A stretch of 43,686 nucleotides of DNA, taken from Lyngbya sp. CCAP 1446/10 (lineage in GTDB: Bacteria > Cyanobacteriota > Cyanobacteriia > Cyanobacteriales > Microcoleaceae). Position numbers and translations under genes: made by a program. Positions 14,897 to 23,866 of this stretch are shown here, one piece after another. The notes under the pieces are model-generated. The model had not been told where the DNA came from. It worked only from the letters and a program-made list of their open reading frames with translations, and searched no databases. The stretch is taken from contig NZ_JAIGNI010000050.1 in the NCBI RefSeq assembly GCF_026130175.1, positions 1-43,686 on the forward strand. The letters run 5' to 3'. Each line of letters opens with the position of its first letter. The stretch's first letter is position 1.

Positions 14897-16574
14897 TAGC
14901 AGGGGACTGCACATAAACCGTAGGATTTTCCATCGTAAACACAATACCGTGGACTGCAAGAGATTTAGCAATTTCAGCACTTGCTAACTCTAGTAGGCGT
15001 TTACGCACCTCGATCGCATTATCCTGAGAGCCTAAAATTGCCAAACTCACCCTTAATCTTTTTCCCGATCCATCGGCGAGAGCAATATTTGTGCTGTTAG
15101 GATCGATTCCTGATAAAAAAGCAATTTTTTCCATGATAGCTTGCTGCACTAGGGCATATTCTCGTTCTCCTAAAGCACTTGCAAAGTCCATATACAGTAA
15201 CACCATAATTTTTTTGGCAAGAGTAACGTTTTCAATTTCTACACTGACTAAGATAGAGTTGGGCATCACAATAATTGTACCCGTACCGAGGGAACGAATT
15301 TTTGTCGATCGCAAGCCAATACTTTCTACTTTCCCCAAATCTCCAGCGGGTAGACGGATATAGTCACCAGTAACAAAAGGGCGATCTAAATACAATACTA
15401 AAGTAGCAATGAGTTGTTCAAGAATTTTTTGGGCAGCAAAGGCGACGGCTAAACCAACTAACCCCAAACTAGCAACCAAACCAATCAAGTCAAAGTTTAC
15501 GCTGCGGGCAAATGCCACCAGTGCTACAATAAAGATAAAGACATTAAACACAGTCTCAAATACTAAAATTGCATCATCGCTACTGGGATTAAATTTCCCC
15601 CCAAACTTCAATCCATAGGTACGCAGGTAGCGGCTAGTAAGTTTTGTGGATAACCAATACAAACAGCCAACTACAAATAAATTAGCAATCGGTTTGAGCA
15701 GCCCATACACAACTGGTACTAATGTTTCCAGTAAGTTCAGAGACCAACTGATACAAATACAGAGGACTGAAAATTGCACAAGGCGATCGCTCGGTTGAAC
15801 AATTTCCAGATAAATATTTTCTGCTGATTGGATATCTAGCTTTTTGATGGCAAATCTCAGTAAGGCTGGAGCGTATTGACTAAATACAAAAGACCCTCCT
15901 AATGCTCCTAAAAATATCAGCCACTGGGGCTGAGAAAATGGGGAAACAATCTGATAACGAATACTTCGCAATACCGGGAACCATTCCGAACTCACTAGGA
16001 CGATCGCTAACCAGGCCAAACCAAAAAAAACCTTTGTAAAAATACCAGTTTCCCACTTAGCTATTTTGGCGACAATTACCAACAAAAAGCGCAATATTAT
16101 AATAATTCCTATGCCAATTAAAATCCACAAACTTCGCTGTAAAATGTATTGTGAAGTTCGTTCTTTTTTAGCCTTAGCGACCGCCTTTTCTAGAATATTT
16201 TCCCATTCCTTAGCTTGTTGAGACAAAGAAAAGTTTGGTAAAACATCGTTGGCTGTAACTGTCAACAGGTAATTCTTGTTTAAAGAAATTGAGGTAGCGC
16301 TTGTATTAGGATCGTTACGCACATCGAAATTTATGACTTTATCATTAGAGATCGCATCAGCCAGTAAATTATTGGCAAATTCGGTACGATCTAATGCTGA
16401 AAACCGATCGACAGGTTGCAAATAAAATAGCGGAATGCCATCAACTACTACAGGAGAATGAGGGCCGTCAGCACTTAGAGAAAAACTCATCGGAAAAGTC
16501 GCCAAAAACAAAGCCATTACAAATAAGAAGATTAGCTTCATTGGTCGCTTAAATAGGAATTGGAGCATCCACAT
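14889..16574 (-). CDS. MscS-type mechanosensitive channel 1, with periplasmic N-domain
   Basis: 561-residue inner-membrane channel. A signal-like hydrophobic segment (LIFLFVMALFLATFPMSFSL) precedes a periplasmic domain beginning VVVDGIPLFYLQPVDRF, shared with channel 3. Several membrane spans follow, then the MscS core: GLVGLAVAFAAQKILEQLIA (pore helix TM3), DRPFVTGDYIRL and GKVESIGLRSTKIRSLGTGT (beta domain), and a C-terminal alpha/beta domain. The first ATG (16574) overlaps the upstream channel gene by 26 bp; ATG 16541, after the overlap, is an equally good start. Opens on membrane tension to release ions and osmolytes. Confidence 0.92.
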   Translation of the reverse strand: MWMLQFLFKRPMKLIFLFVMALFLATFPMSFSLSADGPHSPVVVDGIPLFYLQPVDRFSALDRTEFANNLLADAISNDKVINFDVRNDPNTSATSISLNKNYLLTVTANDVLPNFSLSQQAKEWENILEKAVAKAKKERTSQYILQRSLWILIGIGIIIILRFLLVIVAKIAKWETGIFTKVFFGLAWLAIVLVSSEWFPVLRSIRYQIVSPFSQPQWLIFLGALGGSFVFSQYAPALLRFAIKKLDIQSAENIYLEIVQPSDRLVQFSVLCICISWSLNLLETLVPVVYGLLKPIANLFVVGCLYWLSTKLTSRYLRTYGLKFGGKFNPSSDDAILVFETVFNVFIFIVALVAFARSVNFDLIGLVASLGLVGLAVAFAAQKILEQLIATLVLYLDRPFVTGDYIRLPAGDLGKVESIGLRSTKIRSLGTGTIIVMPNSILVSVEIENVTLAKKIMVLLYMDFASALGEREYALVQQAIMEKIAFLSGIDPNSTNIALADGSGKRLRVSLAILGSQDNAIEVRKRLLELASAEIAKSLAVHGIVFTMENPTVYVQSPATI

Positions 16575-17661
16575 AAATCGTTGGTTGGTTAATGGTAAAA
16601 GAAATATGATGTTTTTGGAGTTGTTTGGTGATTTGTTGGGTAGTTAGATCCAGCAATTGCCGCCTCAAGTCCATAGATAATTCATTAGAACCCAAAATGA
16701 AAAAAGAAATTTGGGCTTGGTTGTTACTGAAAGAAACCTCCGTGCTGCGCCAGTCTAAACCAAAAATGTCCATCGTGCTCTCCATCACGGTTTGGCGGAT
16801 TAGTGCTTGCTCCTGAGCAGATACCTGTTCGGGAAACTCTAGCATCATAATCGACATGACTTTCTTGGCGCTTGTATAGTTCTCTATGGTAACTTCTGTC
16901 AGGTAATTATTAGGAATAACTGTGAGAGTACCTTTACCAGAGGTACGAATTTTTGTTGACCTTAAACCAATACTTTCTACTCGTCCAAAAGTGCCTTGTT
17001 TGCCCATAGGCCCGTCGGATAAACCAATATAGTCTCCAACTTGAAAAGGGCGATCGAGAGTTAATACAATTCCTCCTAAAAATTGTTCTAAAGTTTTCTG
17101 AGCAGCAAAGGCAATAGCAACACCTCCAATCCCCAAGCTAGCAAGTATGCCTCCAACATTGATATTATGGCTAATGCAAAAGACTAAAATTATTATTACA
17201 GCGATCGCAAAATCTCCCAGATAGCGAATTAAAAAGATAGACTCGCCTCTTACTTTAGGGTTGGAGTCAAAGGTTGCGCCTAAAATTGTGCTATTAAAAA
17301 CTTCTCGAAATAAACTTGACACTAGCCAACCGGCAGAGAAAGTGATGCCGGCACTAAAACAAAACTCCATCAATTTTAGCCATTGAGTGTGAGGGATTAC
17401 AACTAACATGACTTCCATCGCCGACAGAGTTAATAATATTAAAATTAGGTTTCTAGATGCAAGCAATACACCAATATAAGTTTTTGTCAATAAGCTTGGG
17501 GCAAACCAAGCTAATATTAATCTCAAGGTTGGGATCGCTATCATTCCAGCTAATCCCCCAATCCCTCCGGCTAGAAAAATCAGGATAACTTGCAAAAAGC
17601 GATCGCCATTATTTAAAGGCAGTTGTGCGAACATAAATAGCGCATTAATTGTTGTTGTCAT
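16549..17661 (-). CDS. MscS-type mechanosensitive channel 2, short form
   Basis: 370 residues from ATG 17661 (a TTG two codons upstream is the alternative). This paralogue has no periplasmic N-domain and starts directly in the membrane region (four to five spans). The pore helix is GVAIAFAAQKTLEQFLGGIV, followed by DRPFQVGDYIGLSDG with a short insertion (PMGKQGTFG) before RVESIGLRSTKIRTSGKGT. The end PTIYVDAPIPI resembles the PTVYVQSPATI end of channel 1, so the two are close duplicates. The overlap with channel 1 implies one mRNA. Confidence 0.92.
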   Translation of the reverse strand: MTTTINALFMFAQLPLNNGDRFLQVILIFLAGGIGGLAGMIAIPTLRLILAWFAPSLLTKTYIGVLLASRNLILILLTLSAMEVMLVVIPHTQWLKLMEFCFSAGITFSAGWLVSSLFREVFNSTILGATFDSNPKVRGESIFLIRYLGDFAIAVIIILVFCISHNINVGGILASLGIGGVAIAFAAQKTLEQFLGGIVLTLDRPFQVGDYIGLSDGPMGKQGTFGRVESIGLRSTKIRTSGKGTLTVIPNNYLTEVTIENYTSAKKVMSIMMLEFPEQVSAQEQALIRQTVMESTMDIFGLDWRSTEVSFSNNQAQISFFILGSNELSMDLRRQLLDLTTQQITKQLQKHHISFTINQPTIYVDAPIPI

Positions 17662-17689
17662 GGTCAAACTAACTGTATTATAATAAATA

Positions 17690-17771
17690 GTTGACAGTTG
17701 ACAGTTGACAGTTGCTATTAGTGCGAGCTTAAAATCTCGCGAATCTAGTCATTAGTCATTAGTCATTAGGA
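17690..17771. repeat. Two short heptanucleotide arrays
   Basis: GTTGACA-type heptamers at about 17691-17714 and AGTCATT heptamers at about 17753-17771 separate MscS channels 2 and 3. The unit sequences match arrays at 32990-33031 and 11838-11943. Confidence 0.8.
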
Positions 17772-17807
17772 AGAAAAAAGAAGCAAGAAGGAATAATTTA
17801 GTTTAAG

Positions 17808-19421
17808 TTATTTAGGGGCAACTGAGTTATTTTCCGACTTGAGTAAAGTGTTTCGTAAGGTTGCCTCTAGTTGCGGTGATAAAGTCAAAGGGATGCTCCC
17901 AGAGCGGAGGTGCAGATCTCGTTGAGGAAACGGAATTTCGATTTCACGCTCTCGAAACAGTTCTTCAATACGGAACAATAAATCACTTTTGACGCGATAC
18001 TGTACCATTGGTTCAGCAATCCACACCCGGAGTTCAAAATTAAAGGAACTCTCACCAAAACCCAAGAAACAAACAATCGGTTCTGGAGTATTCAATACAT
18101 CAGAATGCCCCTTCGGAGCTTTGAGCAGCGCTGCCTTAACTTCACTGATATCACAGCCGTAGGCAACATTAACCGGAATTCTGATCCGCGAAACAGCATT
18201 CTCGTAGTTCCAGTTAGTTACCTCATCCTCTAAGAAACGGGAATTTGGCAAAATAATGGAAACTTGATCGAGGTTGCGAAGCACTGTACTGCGAGCGCCA
18301 ATTCGGACAACAGTGCCTTCAATTTTACCTACACTCACAAAATCGCCTACCCGAATCGGACGTTCAAACAGCAAAATCAGACCGCTACCAAAGTTTTTAG
18401 CGATGTCCTGCAACCCAAAACCGATACCAACTCCCAACGCACTAAAGATTATTGTTAGAGAACTCAAATCGATTCCCCATACTTGCACCAAAACGATCGT
18501 TCCCAGAACAATCAGCAAGTATTTGGAAATCACAGCAACAGCTTCTTGACTCCCTCGACTGATGCGGGTGACTTGCAAAATTCGCAGTTTAAAGAAATTT
18601 GAAATAGTACCGCTCAGGGCGACCCATCCTAGGATGAGAGCAGCTAAAAACAACAGATCAGTGACGGAGTAATTGTTGCGCCCTACAGAGAGCGATCGAG
18701 AAATGAAACTGGTTATTAAACCGCTGGTCAGAGTGTAACTCCAACTCCGACTTATTGGAAACAAATTGGTAATGTAAAGGACGGTGGCAATCCAAAGCGC
18801 AGTCCTAGCTGCAAGCAAAGTCAAGATCAATAATAAGTTCAAAGATTTGGGGGAGTCAGCAACCGCAGCTTCTGCTGTTGATGGCTCTACAAATCGCTGG
18901 ATAATTGCTTGTTTTACCGATCGCCACAGCCATCCCAATCCTTTGTGAAGGGCGATCGCCAGCACTACAATCGCCATTGTCAGCAGCAGCATATTTTTGA
19001 TAAATTCGGCGCTTTTTTCTTCTTGAGCTTGCTGCAAAGCTTGACGGAGTTGTTCAGCCCAAAGATTAGCTTGTTCGGTAAGCGTGCGAGTTTCTTGCAG
19101 ATCCGATTGAGTCACTGTCAGCAAGTATTTGCCATTAACCAGAATGGTGGGGTATTGATTGCGAACTTCTGTTGTGACTTCAACTGTTTCTTGAGATTGC
19201 TCAATTTGTTTGAGTCGCAAATTGAGCAAATCGGCACGTTCGACGGCTGTTAATGAGTCAGCATCGCTGACGCTAAAAAGCGGACGACCATCTACTACAA
19301 TAGATGTCGCCGTCCGAGCGGCTTGAACGGGCCCAGCTAGCAAAATTATGGTCAGCGCCAAGGCTGTGATGATTCCCAGTATTTGGTAACGAACAGATGA
19401 AAATTGCCGACGATTTAACAT
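17808..19421 (-). CDS. MscS-type mechanosensitive channel 3, with periplasmic N-domain
   Basis: 537 residues. A Sec signal peptide (ILGIITALALTIILLAGPVQA, cleavage near residue 34) is followed by a periplasmic domain beginning IVVDGRPLFSVSDADSLTAV, homologous to that of channel 1, then at least five membrane spans. The pore helix is the glycine-rich ALGVGIGFGLQDIAKNFGSG, closer to MscK/large-MscS than to channels 1 and 2, followed by RPIRVGDFVSVGKIEGTVVRIGA. It is more distant from the other two and separated from them by repeat DNA, so it may have its own promoter downstream of 19422. Confidence 0.92.
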   Translation of the reverse strand: MLNRRQFSSVRYQILGIITALALTIILLAGPVQAARTATSIVVDGRPLFSVSDADSLTAVERADLLNLRLKQIEQSQETVEVTTEVRNQYPTILVNGKYLLTVTQSDLQETRTLTEQANLWAEQLRQALQQAQEEKSAEFIKNMLLLTMAIVVLAIALHKGLGWLWRSVKQAIIQRFVEPSTAEAAVADSPKSLNLLLILTLLAARTALWIATVLYITNLFPISRSWSYTLTSGLITSFISRSLSVGRNNYSVTDLLFLAALILGWVALSGTISNFFKLRILQVTRISRGSQEAVAVISKYLLIVLGTIVLVQVWGIDLSSLTIIFSALGVGIGFGLQDIAKNFGSGLILLFERPIRVGDFVSVGKIEGTVVRIGARSTVLRNLDQVSIILPNSRFLEDEVTNWNYENAVSRIRIPVNVAYGCDISEVKAALLKAPKGHSDVLNTPEPIVCFLGFGESSFNFELRVWIAEPMVQYRVKSDLLFRIEELFREREIEIPFPQRDLHLRSGSIPLTLSPQLEATLRNTLLKSENNSVAPK

Positions 19422-19764
19422 ATTTTACCGATTTCAATGCTTCACTTCTGATATTCCGCGATGCTACGCTTCTAATACACCTCACCGCAAAGCAAGTTTT
19501 TGAACAAGCTGGATGCCCGTTTTACAAGAATCATTGGAGAGATATAAGGGAATTGCAAGAGGTCTATTGATGACAAAGCCCATGAGTGCAACCATCAGAA
19601 GGATTAACGGCGCGGCAGTGCTTGAGGAATACCCAGCCAGCGCACTTTTGTACTTGATACTCAGATTACTTTTGCATTATAACGGCTTGAACTGATTCAG
19701 TTACCCGTTCAGTTCCCTTAACACTGTTAGGAATGGCAATTAAATAACTTGAGCGATTCGCTAA
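19422..19764. other. Intergenic stretch, no supported gene
   Basis: This 343-bp gap holds a 60-codon plus-strand frame (19513-19695) without homologue-like features or a good ribosome binding site. I see no hairpin or promoter of note. Confidence 0.5.
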
Positions 19765-21321
19765 TTACTCCCCTATATTCTCAACTCCCAAAAATAGAGA
19801 CAGTTCTTGATTTAAGCGACCCGATCGCACAAACTCAGCATAGGTGTCAGCCTCGATCGCCAGCAACTCCGCTCGAATTTGCTCAGCAATAAACGTACTG
19901 AGATCCGGATATTCATCTTGAAGCCGATCGACCTCCGCCTCAATCCTCATTAACTCGCCCTTAACCAGCGATTCTTGATACTCATAAAACTCCCGATCGA
20001 TCCCCGGCTGTTCCTCCATCTCAGCCAACCGTTGCAACACCCTACCCAGGGCGGCCCGACGCGCGATCGCCTCCAAATACTCCGCGCGCATCGGCCCATC
20101 CCCCAGCAGATCCAGTTTTTTCAGAACAGGCTGAATAGTCAGTCCCTGTACCAATAAAGTAAACAACACCGTCCCAAAAACCGTCGCAATCACCACCTCC
20201 CGGCCCGGTAAACCTTCAGGTACGCTCAAAGCCAAAGCCACCGACACCGCACCCCGTAGCCCTCCCCACCACAGCACCGTTTGCTCCTGTAGTGGAATGG
20301 CGGATGCCGCAAAACGGTTGCTGAGACTCCCCAGTCCGTAAATGGCGATCGCCCGCGTTACAATCACCGCCACAATCGTCACCGCGATCGCATCCAAATT
20401 TTCGCCCAAACTCCCAAACCGAATCTGATCCCCAATCAGCAAAAACACAATCGAATTCACAAAAAAAGCTAAAAATTCCCAAAACTCACTCACAATAATC
20501 CGAGTGCGAGGATTCATCCCGATGCGAGAACCAAAATTGCCCAAAATTAGCCCCGTCGTGACCACCCCAATCACCCCCGATCCGCCCAAATCCTCCGCAA
20601 TCAAATAAGTACCGTAGGCCGAAACCAACGTCAGAGACTGCTCCACCAGAGGTAAATCGAACCGCTGCGTCAGATAAGAAATCGCAAACCCGATCAGCCC
20701 GCCAACCCCCAGCCCAATCCCCACCACGGTTATCAACTGAAGCGCGATCGGCCCCGGCGATAACTTAGCAGTTCCCTGAGCAAAAGCAGCCAGAAATCCA
20801 AACGCTACAACCGCCATTCCGTCATTAAACAAACTTTCGCCTTCCATCAAAGTGCTGAGACGCTTCTCAACCCCCAACTCCCGAAACAAAGCCGTCACCG
20901 AAACCGGATCGGTAGCTGAAAGAGTAGCCCCAATCATCAGCGCAGTTCCCAAAGAAAGACCGGCAAATTGATTCAAACCAATTGCCACACCAGCAATGGA
21001 AATCAGCACACCGAAAACAGCATAAAGACAAATAGGAATTAAATCCTGTTTTAAACTCGACCACTTCAAATTCCAAGCAGCTTCAAACAGCAGGGGTGGC
21101 AGAAAAATCAACAGAATCAATTCAGGCGAAAGATTCACCAATCGCACATCGACCAAAGCTAGCCCAGCTCCCACAATTACTAGCAGCAGCGTATAGGGAA
21201 TTCGGCGCAACCAACTAACAATTTGTGGCAGAGTTGCCACACTCAAAGACACTGAAAGCACCAGTAAAAATTGCTTCAAATTGTCTTCAATTCCGACTTC
21301 TTGTAGACTCGTTTCTATCAT
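19765..21321 (-). CDS. CPA1-family Na+/H+ antiporter
   Basis: 518 residues. About 12 membrane spans occupy residues 15-410, followed by a 105-residue acidic cytoplasmic tail. Family motifs: GATLSATDPVSVTALFREL in one span and LMEGESLFNDGMAVVAFG in the next, whose Asn-Asp pair is the ion-binding site of electroneutral CPA1 exchangers; then VLWWGGLRGAVSVALALSVP, also conserved. It exchanges internal Na+ (or Li+/K+) for H+ at the plasma membrane. It lies on the same strand as, and between, the MscS and DUF389 genes, fitting an ion-homeostasis cluster. Start ATG 21321. Confidence 0.94.
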   Translation of the reverse strand: MIETSLQEVGIEDNLKQFLLVLSVSLSVATLPQIVSWLRRIPYTLLLVIVGAGLALVDVRLVNLSPELILLIFLPPLLFEAAWNLKWSSLKQDLIPICLYAVFGVLISIAGVAIGLNQFAGLSLGTALMIGATLSATDPVSVTALFRELGVEKRLSTLMEGESLFNDGMAVVAFGFLAAFAQGTAKLSPGPIALQLITVVGIGLGVGGLIGFAISYLTQRFDLPLVEQSLTLVSAYGTYLIAEDLGGSGVIGVVTTGLILGNFGSRIGMNPRTRIIVSEFWEFLAFFVNSIVFLLIGDQIRFGSLGENLDAIAVTIVAVIVTRAIAIYGLGSLSNRFAASAIPLQEQTVLWWGGLRGAVSVALALSVPEGLPGREVVIATVFGTVLFTLLVQGLTIQPVLKKLDLLGDGPMRAEYLEAIARRAALGRVLQRLAEMEEQPGIDREFYEYQESLVKGELMRIEAEVDRLQDEYPDLSTFIAEQIRAELLAIEADTYAEFVRSGRLNQELSLFLGVENIGE

Positions 21322-21366
21322 TTAAAAAAATTCCTATTTGTAATGATCGGATTGCATAGACAGATT

Positions 21367-21492
21367 GGTTCGTAGTGCGGACTTTAGTCCGTTCTCTTGT
21401 CGCCGACTGAAGTCCCCACTACTAACAGATTGGTTCGTAGTGCGGACTTTAGTCCGCTGTCTTGTCGCGGACTGAAGTCCGCACTACGAACC
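21367..21492. repeat. Two tandem palindromic repeats
   Basis: Copy 2 (21432-21492) is a near-perfect palindrome with 26-nt arms (one G/T difference) around TGTCTTGTC. Copy 1 (21367 to about 21424) has the same left arm but an eroded right arm. Core: GTGCGGACTTTAGTCCG. The pair lies between the antiporter and DUF389 genes and could terminate or stabilise transcripts. Confidence 0.85.
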
Positions 21493-21520
21493 GTCTTTTC
21501 GACACCAGTGTTAAAAACAT

Positions 21521-23341
21521 TCAGCGCGTCAATTCTCCTTCGACTGAATCCTGCTGAACAGAAGGTGAGGAATTTTGGGGCGTTTTTTGGAGAACTGTTT
21601 TCAACTGGACAATTGGTTGAGTTGCAGTTGCAGTTTTAGTAATATAGCGATCGGGCTTAATTTGCCATTTTGTTTGCAAATAATTGCGAACCGCCACCGA
21701 TCGCCCGATCGCCGGCGTTCCAACTTCCGAGGGCGCTTGGCCGGAACTCATTTCAATCTGCAATTTAGGATTTTGCTGTACCGTCTTACCCAGTCGATCG
21801 AGCAATTGAACTTGATTTGCTGCAATTTGAGCTTGATTTAGCGCAAAAGTAACCGTTCCAGCGATCGGCGCAATCCGATTGAAATTGACCTCCGCTGTCG
21901 GGTAATTTAATTGACTGCGGATATCCTCCACCAGCAGCGCTTGGCCGTCGCGATCGAGATCCCGCGGACTAAAGTAAGCAATCTGAATCCTTAACGGCGT
22001 CACCTGGCTCGTAATCGCCTGATAACTGATCAATTGAGCCGGGAGAGGCAAAATCAGAGAATCAAGGGCAGACTCCACAGCGTTCAAAAAACTCGATTGC
22101 AATTGGGCAACCGTCGGAGGAGGCTCCGGCTTGATTGTTTTTTCAGAAACCTTTGTTGCTAACAGCTCGCTAGAAGCTATAGGAATTTGAATCAGATTCA
22201 GAGAAATTGACTCCAACGGCCTCCCCAGCTTCGCTGACAGCAATTGCTTGTATTGCTCTCGTTCCGCTTCCGTGTAAACCTGGCTAGTAACCACCTGAAG
22301 TTGAGCGACCAATTTACGCTTTTGTTCTCGAAACGAAAGTTGACTGATGTACGATCGCACTTTGCCATCAGCAAAGTTACCAAAGTTTTTTTGCCAGATT
22401 TCTGTAGCGTTATTACGCAGTTGATTTTCTTGCTGCTTGCGAGAGATTTCGTCGCTAAGTTGATTGTAAGATTGATATAGAGGAATCGAAGTCAATGAAA
22501 TAGTCATCAAAATCAGCAGCAGGCGACTTGGCAAACTACCGATGCGCTTCAATCGTTCCGACGCCGGAATTCGAGCGACCAACGACTGCATCCAAATGCT
22601 TTCTCCATTGGTTTCCCGCCACAAACGCACTCGCTCGCGCACCGGAAAACTATCAATGTGCAGAACCAAAAACACCAGCATCGCCATAAACGTAATAGCG
22701 ACTAAGTTGGTAAAAAACAGCAGCCCTCCCCCCCGCGCCACCGCCAACCCGCTTCCAGGACTCACACTCACCGCCGTTGCAATACCATAACCCACAACAC
22801 AAAGCGGCGGCATCAGCGCCACTGCGATCGAAACCCCCGGAATAGACGTAACAACCCCCTTAGCCTCCTTGCAAATAGCCACCGCCCCCACAGCCCCAGA
22901 AAACAGCGCAATCACTAAATCCAGCAAATTTGGCTGAGTTCTCGCCAGAATTTCGTCGGTCATTTCCTGAAATGGCAAAATCAATACCAACACAACCGCA
23001 AAGGAAATAGCTAGCCCGCAGCTCAAAATTAAATTAACAAGAGCCCGCAGCGCCAAAATCGCATCCCCAGCAGCCAAAGCCAGCCCGTTTGCCAAAATAC
23101 TCCCCATTAAAGGTGAAATCAGCATCGCGCCAATGATGACGGCCGGACTATTCAACACCAGTCCCAGGGTAGCAATCCCAGCAGAAAATAACACTTGAAT
23201 CCAATAGCTGGCATCTGTCAGCGTCACCGATTGAGCAATGTCCAAATAGACTTGTTCTTTGCGAAGGGTGCTCACCCCTAAATTCTGAGCAAACCAGCGT
23301 CTCAACCGAGAGAACTGCGCTAATATCTTTAGGCGCTGCAT
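21521..23341 (-). CDS. DUF389 membrane protein with periplasmic OmpA-like tail
   Basis: 606 residues. The DUF389 core (about 35-260) carries its hallmark SPAVIIGAMLISPLMGSILA, a glycine-rich AAGDAILALRAL and GVSIAVALMPPLCVVGYGIA, with six or so membrane spans. It is followed by another span near 270-290 (LLLILMTISLTSIPLYQSYN). The remaining 310 residues should be extracytoplasmic. The last 110 (PIAGTVTFALNQAQIAANQV, then NPKLQIEM, then AIGRSVAVRNYLQTKW) follow the OmpA-like peptidoglycan-binding pattern in a diverged form. The role of DUF389 is unknown; the neighbours suggest ion or envelope homeostasis. Confidence 0.88.
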   Translation of the reverse strand: MQRLKILAQFSRLRRWFAQNLGVSTLRKEQVYLDIAQSVTLTDASYWIQVLFSAGIATLGLVLNSPAVIIGAMLISPLMGSILANGLALAAGDAILALRALVNLILSCGLAISFAVVLVLILPFQEMTDEILARTQPNLLDLVIALFSGAVGAVAICKEAKGVVTSIPGVSIAVALMPPLCVVGYGIATAVSVSPGSGLAVARGGGLLFFTNLVAITFMAMLVFLVLHIDSFPVRERVRLWRETNGESIWMQSLVARIPASERLKRIGSLPSRLLLILMTISLTSIPLYQSYNQLSDEISRKQQENQLRNNATEIWQKNFGNFADGKVRSYISQLSFREQKRKLVAQLQVVTSQVYTEAEREQYKQLLSAKLGRPLESISLNLIQIPIASSELLATKVSEKTIKPEPPPTVAQLQSSFLNAVESALDSLILPLPAQLISYQAITSQVTPLRIQIAYFSPRDLDRDGQALLVEDIRSQLNYPTAEVNFNRIAPIAGTVTFALNQAQIAANQVQLLDRLGKTVQQNPKLQIEMSSGQAPSEVGTPAIGRSVAVRNYLQTKWQIKPDRYITKTATATQPIVQLKTVLQKTPQNSSPSVQQDSVEGELTR

Positions 23342-23866
23342 TACATATCCTGAGAAAACAATAGATATTTTTCAATAACCTAGTGTAGTGCATTGATGCC
23401 TGTCTTTGTGGTGGGAGCATCAACAAGAGGCAGTTTGTGTAGGTTGGGTTGAGAGGAACTGAGATATTGCACTATTTTCAATAAACTTATAAAAACCGGG
23501 AATAAGACCAAATATCTAAGTTTTTATCCTAAATTTTTAATCCTATTTCCAGTTTTTGTTTGTTGTGCAAGATGTCATATCGTTTCCGGTTGCATCGCAA
23601 TTATTCGCCAAAATGAGGAGACGGCAGTGCCGTGTCCCTACAAGATTATTTTGGGTAGGGACACGGCATTGCCGTCTCCTCCATATCATTCCGTTGTTAC
23701 CGGAATTGATATCAGGAGAAACGAATCCTACGTTTCACTTTGCCCAGCAATCTCATCAATCAGAAATCTTGGATCAATATCAGAAACCGGGTTTTTAACT
23801 TCAATATTTGGTTTTCCATAAATTAGGTCAAAAACCCGGTTTCTTTGGTTTCAAATGTCTAAAGCA
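23342..23866. repeat. Intergenic region with two inverted-repeat elements
   Basis: Arms 23615-23641 and 23655-23681 form a 27-bp inverted repeat with one mismatch around 13 nt (core GACGGCA...GTGTCCC). Arms 23783-23796 and 23830-23843 (GAAACCGGGTTTTT and its complement) are copy 2 of the element seen at 1594-1706. The rest is AT-rich with no credible gene. Confidence 0.8.

Noticed and set aside
19513..19695. 60-codon frame in the gap before the antiporter
   Set aside because: No domain, no clear Shine-Dalgarno, and too short to support alone.
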